Below are positions 18,477 through 26,472 of a stretch of DNA of 64,000 bases, piece after piece. The position numbers and the translations under genes are program-made. Source of the DNA: Fusobacterium sp. (GTDB lineage Bacteria > Fusobacteriota > Fusobacteriia > Fusobacteriales > Fusobacteriaceae). Location of the stretch: NCBI GenBank assembly GCA_019416865.1, contig DXWL01000001.1, positions 74,383 to 138,382 of the forward strand, read 5' to 3'. The notes beneath the pieces were generated by a model that was not told the origin of the DNA, ran no database searches, and was given only the letters and a program-made list of their open reading frames with translations. Position 1 is the stretch's first letter; each line of letters starts with the position of its first letter.

Positions 18477-19319
18477 TTATCTTTTGCTGAATCTCTTTCT
18501 AAGAACTGCTCCCAGAAGATTAAATCCAACTGTTATTACAACTATTACTAAAACTGTTCCGTTCATAATATTTTCAGGCATATTAGGCACCTGAGTTGCT
18601 ATTACATACAGATGATATGGAAGAGCCATTACCTGATCCCACACTGAAATTGGAAGGAAAGGAAGATAAAATGCCGCTACTGTAAACATAATAGGAGCTG
18701 TTTCCCCAGCTGCTCTTGAAATACTAAGAATTATCCCTGTAAGTATTCCAGGAAGTGCTGCTGGAAGAACTATTTTCCAAGTTGTTTCCCACTTTGTTGC
18801 TCCAAGAGCAAGAGATGCTTCTCTCAAATCTTTTGATATTGCAAGTAATGCTTCCCTTGTAGCTGTGATTATTACTGGCAGACACATTATTCCAAGAGTA
18901 AGAGCTCCTGAAAGAATTGATGAACCAAACTGTAAAAATATTACAAATAAAGACATTCCGAAAAGTCCATATATAATACTTGGTATACCTGCAAGATTCA
19001 CTATTGTAAGATTTATAATTCTTCTTACAATATTATCTTTTGAATATTCTACTAAAAATATCCCTGTTAAAATTCCAAAAGGTACAGACACAGCTATTGT
19101 TCCTATTGTTAAATAAATACTTCCCACTATTGCAGGGAAAATTCCCCCTGCCCTCATTCCATCTGAAGGCATATCTGTCAGAAATCCCCATGAAATTGCA
19201 GGAACTCCTTTAAAAATTATATATATTGTTATAACTGCCACAGGAAATACTGAAAGATATCCAACTCCTTTTATAATTCCCTCTATAACCTTTGCACTTT
19301 TTCCTTTTAATATACTCAT
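18477..19319 (-). CDS. pstA: PstA phosphate ABC transporter permease
   Basis: A 280-residue inner-membrane permease with about six hydrophobic helices and the binding-protein-dependent transport loop (EASLALGATKWETTWKIVLPAA) that contacts the ATPase. Its start lies 10 bp after the pstC stop. Together with PstC it forms the channel of the high-affinity phosphate importer. Confidence 0.94.
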   Translation of the reverse strand: MSILKGKSAKVIEGIIKGVGYLSVFPVAVITIYIIFKGVPAISWGFLTDMPSDGMRAGGIFPAIVGSIYLTIGTIAVSVPFGILTGIFLVEYSKDNIVRRIINLTIVNLAGIPSIIYGLFGMSLFVIFLQFGSSILSGALTLGIMCLPVIITATREALLAISKDLREASLALGATKWETTWKIVLPAALPGILTGIILSISRAAGETAPIMFTVAAFYLPFLPISVWDQVMALPYHLYVIATQVPNMPENIMNGTVLVIVVITVGFNLLGAVLRKRFSKR

Positions 19320-19329
19320 CTTCTGCTCC

Positions 19330-20208
19330 TTATTTTCTCATTATCTTTCTGGATTTATTAATAAAATAGTCGGCTATTGTGTTAGTTACAAAACTTATTC
19401 CGAAAAGTACAAGCCCTACGGCAAACAGTATGTAGTAATGAGTACTTCCATTTACAACCTCTCCCATCTCTGCAGCTATTGTTGCTGTAAGAGTTCTTAC
19501 TGGAGATAAAATTCCTCCTCCAAGAATAGGAGCATTTCCTGTTACCATTAAAACTGTTATTGTTTCACCTATTATTCTTCCAAATCCCAGCATTATTCCT
19601 GCAAATATTCCTGGGAAAGCTGCAGGGATTATTATTTTTACTATTGTTTCCAACTTATTTGCTCCTATTGCCAGTGAAGCTTCTTTATAAGAAGGATCCA
19701 AAGCCCTTATAGCATCATCTGAGATACTTACCATTGTAGGAATTGCCATAAATGAAAGAAGTATTCCTCCAGTTAATGCTGTAAGCCCTGTGTTAAGATT
19801 AAATATCTCTTTAACAGGTCCTGACAGAGCATATAGCCCTATATATCCTAAAACTACTGAAGGAAGAGCTGACATTGTTTCAATAAGTATTTTAAATATA
19901 TCTCTTGTTTTCTTTCCTGCATATTCAGACATATATACTGCACTCATAATACTTATAGGCACTGATATTGCAAGAGCCACAAAAGTTACACGGAATGTTC
20001 CTGAAAGAAGAGGAAGCAGTCCATACTTTTCTGAAAGAGAAATCCACTCTTTTCCAAAAAAGAATTTTGAAACTGGAACTTCTTTAAAAGCTTCCATACT
20101 GTTTGTTAGTATAAATAAAAATATTAAAAAAACTATTATTACATTAAATCCGCCTATTGCAAATATACTGTATTTCATACATTTGTCTGTTACTTTTCTC
20201 AGATTCAT
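19330..20208 (-). CDS. pstC: PstC phosphate ABC transporter permease
   Basis: A 292-residue permease with six predicted helices and the EAA loop (EASLAIGANKLETIVKIIIPAAF). ATG follows AAGAGGGGTAGAAA. It is the first gene of the operon: upstream come a Pho box and then the tRNA cluster terminator, with no room for pstS. The phosphate-binding protein must therefore be encoded elsewhere. Confidence 0.94.
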   Translation of the reverse strand: MNLRKVTDKCMKYSIFAIGGFNVIIVFLIFLFILTNSMEAFKEVPVSKFFFGKEWISLSEKYGLLPLLSGTFRVTFVALAISVPISIMSAVYMSEYAGKKTRDIFKILIETMSALPSVVLGYIGLYALSGPVKEIFNLNTGLTALTGGILLSFMAIPTMVSISDDAIRALDPSYKEASLAIGANKLETIVKIIIPAAFPGIFAGIMLGFGRIIGETITVLMVTGNAPILGGGILSPVRTLTATIAAEMGEVVNGSTHYYILFAVGLVLFGISFVTNTIADYFINKSRKIMRK

Positions 20209-20291
20209 TTTCTACCCCTCTTAACTAAAATTATCATTCCTTTTATTCTGTCCAATTTTAACTCTTAGGTGTTGGAATAATATTAATTTTA

Positions 20292-20308
20292 TGTAAAAAA
20301 AGTGTAAA
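20292..20308 (-). promoter_or_regulatory. Pho box upstream of pstC
   Basis: On the minus strand TTTACA is repeated with a 5-nt spacer (11-bp period), TTTACACTTTTTTTACA. PhoB/PhoP-type regulators bind TTnACA direct repeats spaced by one helical turn; the operon downstream encodes such a regulator. Confidence 0.7.
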
Positions 20309-20312
20309 AAAA

Positions 20313-20350
20313 ACAGGGACTGCTGCAGTCATATAATGCAGAAATCCCTT
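20313..20350. other. Hairpin between the pst promoter region and the tRNA operon
   Basis: AGGGA and TCCCT arms with an inner CTGCA/TGCAG pairing and a following TTTT on the plus strand. It may be a second insulating terminator; pairing is imperfect. Confidence 0.4.
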
Positions 20351-20372
20351 TTGCTGTTTAAGTATATAAAAT

Positions 20373-20397
20373 AAAAAAAGACACATTTCTGTGTCTT
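20373..20397 (-). terminator. Terminator of the tRNA operon
   Basis: On the minus strand, AGACACA and TGTGTCT arms with a 4-nt loop are followed by six or seven T, directly after tRNA-Asp. Confidence 0.85.
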
Positions 20398-20410
20398 GTT
20401 GTTTTTATAA

Positions 20411-20487
20411 TGGCGGGAGCGACGAGAGTCGAACTCGCGACCTCCTGCGTGACAGGCAGGCGCTCTAACCAACTGAGCTACGCCCCC
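20411..20487 (-). tRNA. tRNA-Asp (GUC)
   Basis: A 77-nt cloverleaf with encoded CCA. The acceptor stem starts GGGGGCG, and the anticodon loop CTGTCAC sits in a CCTGC/GCAGG stem. Last tRNA of the operon. Confidence 0.97.
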
Positions 20488-20496
20488 ATTAATAAA

Positions 20497-20572
20497 TGGT
20501 GGTCGCAATAGGACTTGAACCTATGACCCCCTGCTTGTAAGGCAGGTGCTCTCCCAACTGAGCTATGCGACC
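20497..20572 (-). tRNA. tRNA-Val (UAC)
   Basis: A 76-nt cloverleaf with encoded CCA. Acceptor GGTCGCA/TGCGACC; anticodon loop CTTACAA. Confidence 0.97.
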
Positions 20573-20586
20573 ATATTTAATTTTAG

Positions 20587-20662
20587 TGGTGCTCAGAGGC
20601 GGAATCGAACCACCGACACGGGGATTTTCAGTCCCCTGCTCTACCGACTGAGCTATCTGAGC
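20587..20662 (-). tRNA. tRNA-Phe (GAA)
   Basis: A 76-nt cloverleaf with encoded CCA. Acceptor GCTCAGA/TCTGAGC; anticodon loop CTGAAAA in a GGGGA/TCCCC stem. Confidence 0.97.
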
Positions 20663-20675
20663 ATTTATAAAAAAA

Positions 20676-20759
20676 TGGCGGAGAACTAGAGACTCGAACT
20701 CTAAAGCCTTACGGCGTCGGTTTTCAAGACCGATTCCTTACCAATTAGGATAGCTCTCC
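20676..20759 (-). tRNA. tRNA-Ser (UGA)
   Basis: An 84-nt class II tRNA with encoded CCA. Acceptor GGAGAGC; anticodon loop CTTGAAA; variable arm GCCGTAAGGC. Confidence 0.95.
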
Positions 20760-20777
20760 GTATCATTGATTATATAG

Positions 20778-20852
20778 TGGTACCCCGTAGGGGAATCGAA
20801 CCCCTGTTTCCAGAGTGAAAATCTGATGTCCTAACCGTTGAACGAACGGGGC
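20778..20852 (-). tRNA. tRNA-Glu (UUC)
   Basis: A 75-nt cloverleaf with encoded CCA. Acceptor GCCCCGT/ACGGGGT; anticodon loop TTTTCAC. Confidence 0.96.
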
Positions 20853-20857
20853 ATGAG

Positions 20858-20934
20858 TGGTGGATCTAATTGGAATCGAACCAATGACCACTCGGTTATG
20901 AGCCGAGTGCTCTAACCAGCTGAGCTATAGATCC
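20858..20934 (-). tRNA. tRNA with CAU anticodon, elongator Met (or Ile2)
   Basis: A 77-nt cloverleaf with encoded CCA. Acceptor GGATCTA/TAGATCC fully paired, which excludes the initiator; anticodon loop CTCATAA. Whether the C34 is modified to lysidine, making it an AUA-reading Ile tRNA, cannot be told by eye. Elongator Met is the default. Confidence 0.88.
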
Positions 20935-20948
20935 ATTTTATTTTTTAA

Positions 20949-21025
<77 letters not shown>

Positions 21026-21030
21026 ATAAA

Positions 21031-21106
21031 TGGTGCGTCATACTGGATTTGAACCAGTGACAACACGATTAAAAGTCGTGTGCTCTACCTACTGAGCTAA
21101 TGACGC
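21031..21106 (-). tRNA. tRNA-Lys (UUU)
   Basis: A 76-nt cloverleaf with encoded CCA. Acceptor GCGTCAT/ATGACGC; anticodon loop CTTTTAA. Confidence 0.97.
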
Positions 21107-21108
21107 AA

Positions 21109-21184
<76 letters not shown>

Positions 21185-21224
21185 ATATGTTATAATTATC
21201 CACTACTTTCAATATATTAAATTT

Positions 21225-21300
21225 TGGTGGCGGGGATAGGATTTGAACCTATGACCTTCGGGTTATGAGCCCGACGAGCTGCCAACTGCTCTACCCCGCG
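21225..21300 (-). tRNA. Initiator tRNA-fMet (CAU)
   Basis: A 76-nt tRNA with the initiator hallmarks: an unpaired 1:72 position (here C1 facing C72) and three G-C pairs at the base of the anticodon stem (CGGGCTCATAACCCG). The 5' end reads CGCGGGGTAGAGCAG. Confidence 0.95.
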
Positions 21301-21303
21301 AAA

Positions 21304-21391
21304 TGGTGCCTAGAGCCGGAATCGAACCGGCACGGTACTAAGTACCACGGGATTTTAAGTCCCGTGCGTCTACCTGTTCCGCCATCCAGGC
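21304..21391 (-). tRNA. tRNA-Leu (UAA)
   Basis: An 88-nt class II tRNA with encoded CCA. Acceptor GCCTGGA/TCTAGGC; anticodon loop CTTAAAA; variable arm GGTACTTAGTACC. First tRNA of the operon. Confidence 0.96.
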
Positions 21392-21442
21392 TTCTTAAGT
21401 TTTGCTGAACTTTTTCAAGTCCGTTTTCTCAAGACAAGAGTA

Positions 21443-21471
21443 ATAATACCATATATATCATTATCTGTCAA
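21443..21471 (-). promoter_or_regulatory. Promoter of the 11-tRNA operon
   Basis: Consensus TTGACA and TATTAT with a 17-bp spacer on the minus strand, about 50 bp upstream of tRNA-Leu. It is the only strong promoter seen before the cluster, so all 11 tRNAs are probably one transcript. Confidence 0.8.
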
Positions 21472-21551
21472 CAATTTTTTTTATTTTTTTAAAAAAATTT
21501 TTTTATGCTTCGTTTTTTTCAATAATATCAATGCTTTCTTCAAATAAAAAA

Positions 21552-21875
21552 TTATAAATTTATTTTTATATTTAATCTGTTTTCTGCCTCTATAATAAAA
21601 AATTTTTTATTTTTTTCATCTAAAATTTTATTTTCTTTCTCTTTTTTTGAAAAATTTTTTATAAAATATTCTAATTTTGATGCTTCACTTCTATTATTTG
21701 TCTGAAAAACAATTTCTATCTTCAAAGGTTTCCTATTTTTTGTATATTTTGCCCCTCTTCCACTTTTATGTTCCTCAAATCTCCTTGCAACATCTGTAGT
21801 TATTCCTGTATATAAAGAGTTATCCTCACACCTTACCATGTACACATACCATTTTTTTTGATTGATATCATTCAT
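21552..21875 (-). CDS. GIY-YIG domain endonuclease family protein (YhbQ/UPF0213 type)
   Basis: A 107-residue single-domain GIY-YIG nuclease-fold protein. The two signature strands appear as WYVYMVRC and SLYTGITTDVARR (residues about 9-32), the catalytic-type Arg in VARRFEEH, and the conserved Glu in the SEASKLEYFIK helix. ATG follows AGAGGTATATAAATT. Stand-alone members of this subfamily are widespread; their cellular role is not settled. It lies upstream of the tRNA operon promoter. Confidence 0.85.
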   Translation of the reverse strand: MNDINQKKWYVYMVRCEDNSLYTGITTDVARRFEEHKSGRGAKYTKNRKPLKIEIVFQTNNRSEASKLEYFIKNFSKKEKENKILDEKNKKFFIIEAENRLNIKINL

Positions 21876-22008
21876 AATTTATATACCTCTTTTGCTTTTT
21901 TTTTAAATTTTTTCTACAACTTTTACGGGATATAAGCTATAATTTAAAATGAGATAATTTTTCATACAACATAGTTTAACATAGATTTAAGAAATGGGGA
22001 GGATTTTT

Positions 22009-23337
22009 TTGGATAATTTTAAGGGAGAAAGAGAAGTCAGAATTTATGAATTAGCTGTTACACTGTTTGCAATAACAGTTTTTGCTTTCAGCTGCTATGT
22101 ATATCATCTGAAAGAAGATGTTTATCAAGGATTGATAAATATCATAAGCTCTCCTGCAGCTCTTATTACAGACTTTCTTGTAATAGGTGGAATTGGAGCA
22201 GGATTTTTAAATGCCATACTTATTTTTTTCTTCAATCTTTTTTTAATCAGAATGCTGAAAATAAAAATAAATGGTCTTATCTTGGCACTGCTTTTTACAA
22301 CTTTTGGTTTCTGTTTTTTTGGAAAAAATATTCTTAATATACTTCCTATATATGTAGGAGGAATCTTATACAGCAAATATGAAGATATCTCTTTTAAAGA
22401 TGCTTTTGTCCCTATAACCTTTGCCACTGCCTTAGCACCATTTATCAGTGAAATTGCTTTCAGGACAAATACCTATGAATTCTCATATCTTAATGCTGTT
22501 ACTTTAGGAATAATAATTGGATTTATTGTTACTCCTCTGGCAAAGAAAATGAAAGGCTTCCATGAGGGATACAACTTATATAATCTTGGGTTTACTGCTG
22601 GAGTTTTAGGAGCTGTATTTAACAGTATTCTTAAAACTTATGGTTTTGAAGTTGCTTCCAGAAGAATACTTTCTACACAGTTTGACCCTGCCTTAAAAAT
22701 AATATGCAGCAGTATTTTCCTGCTTCTTATTATAAATGGATTTTTTATAAATGACTGTTCTTTTAAAGGTTTTAAAAAATTATGTAAAGATAACGGGCTT
22801 GAATCAGACTTTGTTGAAAAATATGGTTTTGGACTTACTTTTATAAATATGGGAATTATGGGATTTGTAGCAATTCTTTTTCCTACAATCATAGGTGAAA
22901 CACTTAACGGACCTATGCTTGCAGGTGTATTTACCATTGTAGGATTCTCTGCTCATGGAAAAACTTGTTTTAACACTATCCCTATTCTTTTGGGAATCCT
23001 TTTTGCAGGATATACAAATGTAAATGATGATTATTTTACTATTGTTCTTTCAGGGCTTTTTGCCACATCTCTTGCACCTATTACAGGAGTCTTCGGAATA
23101 TTTTGGGGATTTGTGGCAGGATGGCTTCATATGGCTGTTGTAAGCAGTATAGGGGTTCTGCACGGGGGAATGAACCTTTATAACAATGGTTTTGCTGCAG
23201 GGATTGTAGCAGGGTTTATGCTTCCTATTGTAAGAACAGTAAATGCACAGGCTGCAAAAAGAGAAATGAAATTCCTTAAGAAGAGAAAAGAGATTATATC
23301 TATTATTGAAAAACATAAATTAAAAGGCAGTGAATAA
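22009..23337 (+). CDS. DUF1576 family integral membrane protein
   Basis: A protein of about 442 residues with around twelve hydrophobic segments, and two internal regions that resemble each other (each with a GF.AG motif and a G(A/G)(M/H)..LYN(L/N)GF segment: EGYNLYNLGFTAG and GGMNLYNNGFAAG). This fits DUF1576, a conserved membrane family in fusobacteria and clostridia with no known function. The start is probably TTG at 22009, because GGGGAGG lies 6 bases upstream; the ATG at 21994 overlaps that site. It may be a transporter, but there is no direct evidence. Confidence 0.8.
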   Translation: MDNFKGEREVRIYELAVTLFAITVFAFSCYVYHLKEDVYQGLINIISSPAALITDFLVIGGIGAGFLNAILIFFFNLFLIRMLKIKINGLILALLFTTFGFCFFGKNILNILPIYVGGILYSKYEDISFKDAFVPITFATALAPFISEIAFRTNTYEFSYLNAVTLGIIIGFIVTPLAKKMKGFHEGYNLYNLGFTAGVLGAVFNSILKTYGFEVASRRILSTQFDPALKIICSSIFLLLIINGFFINDCSFKGFKKLCKDNGLESDFVEKYGFGLTFINMGIMGFVAILFPTIIGETLNGPMLAGVFTIVGFSAHGKTCFNTIPILLGILFAGYTNVNDDYFTIVLSGLFATSLAPITGVFGIFWGFVAGWLHMAVVSSIGVLHGGMNLYNNGFAAGIVAGFMLPIVRTVNAQAAKREMKFLKKRKEIISIIEKHKLKGSE

Positions 23338-23430
23338 TTTTTAAAACAAAAATTTTTATAATATCTTTTAACCTCTCCTGCAATTTGGTATAATTGTTCA
23401 ATACAAATTTTTTTATTGTGGGGTGGTAAA

Positions 23431-24117
23431 ATGAATGCAATATTACTCAATGGGTTTAGTATATGTTTAGGAGGAGTAGTTGGATATTTTTTCAAAAATC
23501 ACAACTCCCCAAAAACCAGCAAAGCTGTCATAACAATTATGGGACTTCAAATTATTGTTATGGGAATGAAAGATGCCCTTCAATATGAAAATGGAATGCT
23601 TAATATTATCTATCTTGTAATAGGTACTGTTATTGGAGAATTTATTGATATTGATAAAAGATTAAGAAGTATAGGTTTTCTTCTGCAAAATAGACTGTCA
23701 AAAAATAATCTTAATTTTGTAAAAGGATTTATCACAGCCACACTTATCTTCTGCATTGGTTCAATGGCTATTATCGGCTCTCTTAAAATTGCTCTTGAAG
23801 GGGACAGTGATATTACATATGTAAAAGCTATTTTAGACGGAATTATGGCAATGCTTCTTGCTTCAACTTATGGCTTGGGAGTTTTGTTTTCTGCTTTTAT
23901 AGTTGTAATCTATCAAGGAGGTATTTTCTTTCTTGCAGGACTTTTGAAAACAGTATCAAATCCATATGTATTAAATCAACTTTCATCAATAGGCGGAGTC
24001 CTTCTTCTCGGCTTGGGAGTTACTCTTGTTTTTGAAAGAGATGATATAAAGATAAGCAATATGCTTCCAGCAATGTTTCTTCCTGTTATCACAGCTGTTA
24101 TAAAAAATTTTCTTTAA
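23431..24117 (+). CDS. DUF554 family membrane protein
   Basis: A 228-residue membrane protein with the DUF554 pattern: GGVVGYF near the N-terminus, GTVIGEFIDIDKRL at about 65-80, FCIGSMAIIGSLK at about 108-120 and DGIMAMLLASTYG-GVLFSA at about 136-155. The ATG preceded by GGGGTGGTAAA is the start; a TTG 15 bases upstream is part of the site region. The function is unknown; transport has been suggested for the family. It follows the DUF1576 gene in the same direction and ends at a terminator. Confidence 0.8.
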   Translation: MNAILLNGFSICLGGVVGYFFKNHNSPKTSKAVITIMGLQIIVMGMKDALQYENGMLNIIYLVIGTVIGEFIDIDKRLRSIGFLLQNRLSKNNLNFVKGFITATLIFCIGSMAIIGSLKIALEGDSDITYVKAILDGIMAMLLASTYGLGVLFSAFIVVIYQGGIFFLAGLLKTVSNPYVLNQLSSIGGVLLLGLGVTLVFERDDIKISNMLPAMFLPVITAVIKNFL

Positions 24118-24130
24118 ATAAAATCTATCA

Positions 24131-24156
24131 AAAAAGGAGGCATAAGCCTCCTTTTA
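24131..24156. terminator. Bidirectional terminator
   Basis: AAAAGGAGGC and GCCTCCTTTTA arms with a 4-nt loop between the convergent DUF554 and tsaD genes. Confidence 0.85.
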
Positions 24157-24158
24157 TA

Positions 24159-25172
24159 TTAATCGATTTCATCTGCTATATTAAGTGTTGCTATTCCATT
24201 TAAAGAAAGATTTTCTTTAGGCTCGTATCCATTCATAAGCTTATGATATGCAGCTATTGCAATCATAGCTCCATTATCTGTACAAAGCTTCATTGAAGGA
24301 TAACTTACCTCTATACCTTTCTCCTGTCCCTTTTCAGCCAGTTGTTTTCTAAGAAGAGAGTTTGCTGCCACTCCCCCTGCAATTATAATCTGTTTTACAT
24401 TTTTATCATCACAGGCTTTTAAAACTTTTTTACAAAGAATATCAACTATTGTTTTTTGAAGAGAAGCTGCCAAATCCTCTTTTTTAAATTCTTCACCCTT
24501 CATTCTCATCTTGTTTACATAGTTTATTACATTTGTTTTTACACCTGAAAAACTAAATTCATACTCTCCAACTTTCGGCTCTGGAATTTTTAAAAAATCA
24601 GGATCTCCCTCATAATACATTCTGTCTATTACAGGCCCTCCTGGATAACCTATTCCAATCACCCTTGCAACCTTATCCATAGTTTCTCCCACAGCATCAT
24701 CAAGAGTTCCTCCAAGATTTGTGAACTTATGGTTTTCATCAATATGGATAATATTAGTATGCCCTCCTGACACTACAAGGGCAATGCATGGAAGTTTTAC
24801 ATCATGTTCTGCAAAGTTTGCATATATATGTCCCTTTATATGATGAACAGGAACAAGAGGAATATTATGCCCATAAGAAAGTCCTTTTGCAAAAGATACT
24901 CCCACAAGAAGAGCCCCTATAAGCCCCGGTGCATAAGTAACTGCTATATAATCTATATCATCAAGAGTTACCCCTGCCTGTGCAAGACTTTCATCTAAAA
25001 TTGCCGCAATATTTTTTATATGCTGTCTTGAGGCTATTTCTGGAACAACCCCTCCATATTGTTTATGTATCTCTATCTGTGAAGATATGTTGTTTGATAA
25101 TATCTCTTTTCCATCTCTTACTACTGCAATGGAAGTTTCATCACATGATGATTCTATTCCTAAAATTAACAT
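24159..25172 (-). CDS. tsaD: TsaD, tRNA N6-threonylcarbamoyladenosine transferase
   Basis: A 337-residue ASKHA-fold enzyme that, with TsaB and TsaE, transfers the threonylcarbamoyl group to A37 of ANN-reading tRNAs. Visible features: GIESSCDETS at the N-terminus, the metal-binding HHIKGH, the VSGGHTN loop, the EYEFSFSGVKTNV segment, GGVAANSLLR and CTDNGAMIA near the C-terminus. Essential in most bacteria. An interspersed repeat begins 26 bp upstream of the start. Confidence 0.96.
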   Translation of the reverse strand: MLILGIESSCDETSIAVVRDGKEILSNNISSQIEIHKQYGGVVPEIASRQHIKNIAAILDESLAQAGVTLDDIDYIAVTYAPGLIGALLVGVSFAKGLSYGHNIPLVPVHHIKGHIYANFAEHDVKLPCIALVVSGGHTNIIHIDENHKFTNLGGTLDDAVGETMDKVARVIGIGYPGGPVIDRMYYEGDPDFLKIPEPKVGEYEFSFSGVKTNVINYVNKMRMKGEEFKKEDLAASLQKTIVDILCKKVLKACDDKNVKQIIIAGGVAANSLLRKQLAEKGQEKGIEVSYPSMKLCTDNGAMIAIAAYHKLMNGYEPKENLSLNGIATLNIADEID

Positions 25173-25198
25173 TTTTCACCTCTCTTTAATTATAAAAG

Positions 25199-25347
25199 AT
25201 AAAATTCTCTAAGAAAAAATATCAGCTATTTATATTGCTCATTTCACTAAAAATGATAAACTCAGGCGTTGCCCTCAAACATATCATTTTTTAGCGTTCA
25301 ATTCGCTGCATAAATTACGCAGATATTTTTAATACCGAGAATTTTAT
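25199..25347. repeat. Interspersed palindromic repeat, copy A (149 bp)
   Basis: Bounded by 11-bp inverted ends ATAAAATTCTC / GAGAATTTTAT. Shares with copy B (reverse-complemented) the exact block CTATTTATATTGCTCA, the block CTGCATAAATTACGCA and TTTTTAATAC next to the right end. The interior forms a hairpin AAAAATGATA / TATCATTTTT. Non-coding; lies between tsaD and the PHP gene. Confidence 0.85.
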
Positions 25348-25447
25348 TTCTATAATTTTTTAGTAAATATAATACTCATTTAATAATTATATCATATTTC
25401 TTCAATCACTAGTTAATTTTCTTTAGCTAAACAAAAGGAACATTTTT

Positions 25448-26263
25448 TTACAATTCATGAAATTCTGGTTTTTTCTTTGTGAAAGTACAAAAATGTGTAA
25501 ATCCCAGTGATTTTAAAAGCTCTCTTGCTTCTTGAAAATCTTTTGCTATATCCTCTGCTCTGTGAGCATCAGAACCAAGTGTGATTATCTCTCCTCCAAG
25601 CTCTTTATATCTTTTAAGAAGCTCTCTGCATGGATGAAAATCTCCAACCTTATATCTTATTCCCGAAGTATTTATTTCAAGCCCTATTTTTTTCTCAATA
25701 AGTTTTTTAAAAATTTTATCAAGAAGCTCTCTATGATATTCAAGATTCAACTCTTTATGATCAGGGAAAAATGCTCCTCCATATCTTCTGATATAGTCAA
25801 TATGCCCATAGGTATTTATTCCATCATATATCTCCAGATTTTCCAAAATATTTTCAAAATATCTGTGATGAAGTTCATCTTTATTTTTAAATCTTTTATA
25901 AAGACTGCTCACTGATGAGTCCAGCCCATCTACAGCATGAGAAGAACCTATTAAAAAATCATATTCATCAGATTTTAAAATATGCTCAAATCTTTTATAA
26001 AGCTGTGGCTGAAGTCCAAGCTCCATTCCGATTTTAAGATTTATTCTGTCTTTGTATTTTTCTTTCAGAGCTTTTAAATCTTTCAGATATTCCTTTGTAT
26101 CAAATACAAAATAGTCGTCCTCTTCTCTGTCTGCATAATCCATATGATCTGTAATTGTTATCTCATCAAGCCCAAGCTCTATTGCTCTCTCTATTATATT
26201 TTCCAGTTTCTCATTGGAATCTGTTGAGAAACAAGAATGTATATGCGAATCTCCCTTATACAT
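25448..26263 (-). CDS. PHP domain phosphatase, HisJ/histidinol-phosphatase-like
   Basis: A 271-residue PHP-fold metallophosphoesterase. Metal-binding motifs: SHIHSCFSTD (HxH) at the N-terminus, ITDHMDYAD, GSSHAVDG, TYGHIDYIRRYGG, EINTSGIR and GSDAHR. The start is the ATG reading MYKGDSHIH, with AAAGGAAGGAGAAAG in front; a longer frame would run into the flanking repeat. Members are annotated as histidinol-phosphatase HisJ, but no histidine genes are near, so other phosphoesters are possible. It is bracketed by inverted copies of the same repeat. Confidence 0.87.
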   Translation of the reverse strand: MYKGDSHIHSCFSTDSNEKLENIIERAIELGLDEITITDHMDYADREEDDYFVFDTKEYLKDLKALKEKYKDRINLKIGMELGLQPQLYKRFEHILKSDEYDFLIGSSHAVDGLDSSVSSLYKRFKNKDELHHRYFENILENLEIYDGINTYGHIDYIRRYGGAFFPDHKELNLEYHRELLDKIFKKLIEKKIGLEINTSGIRYKVGDFHPCRELLKRYKELGGEIITLGSDAHRAEDIAKDFQEARELLKSLGFTHFCTFTKKKPEFHEL

Positions 26264-26304
26264 CTTTCTCCTTCCTTTACGTTGTAAAAAATAAAGTTGA
26301 TATA

Positions 26305-26448
26305 ATAAAATTCTCAGTATTAAAAACATTTGCGTAATTTATGCAGTGAAACAGAATACTGAAAATTTGATGTCTGAGTGAAACGAGTTTCAAATTTTCT
26401 TTCTGTGAGCAATATAAATAGCATGATGCTTTTTTTAGAGAATTTTAT
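26305..26448. repeat. Interspersed palindromic repeat, copy B (144 bp, opposite orientation)
   Basis: Same terminal ATAAAATTCTC / GAGAATTTTAT as copy A. Here the inverted ends extend outward (GTTGATATA against TATATCGAC). The interior hairpin reads GAAAATTTGA / TCAAATTTTC in the orientation of copy A: different bases from copy A but still fully paired. Confidence 0.85.
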
Positions 26449-26472
26449 TTTATATCGACTTTTTAGCTCTCT

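Noticed and set aside
25199..26448. PHP gene as cargo of a composite transposon bounded by the two repeats
   Set aside because: Copies are in opposite orientation around the gene, but no transposase or target duplication is visible and similar short forms occur singly elsewhere.
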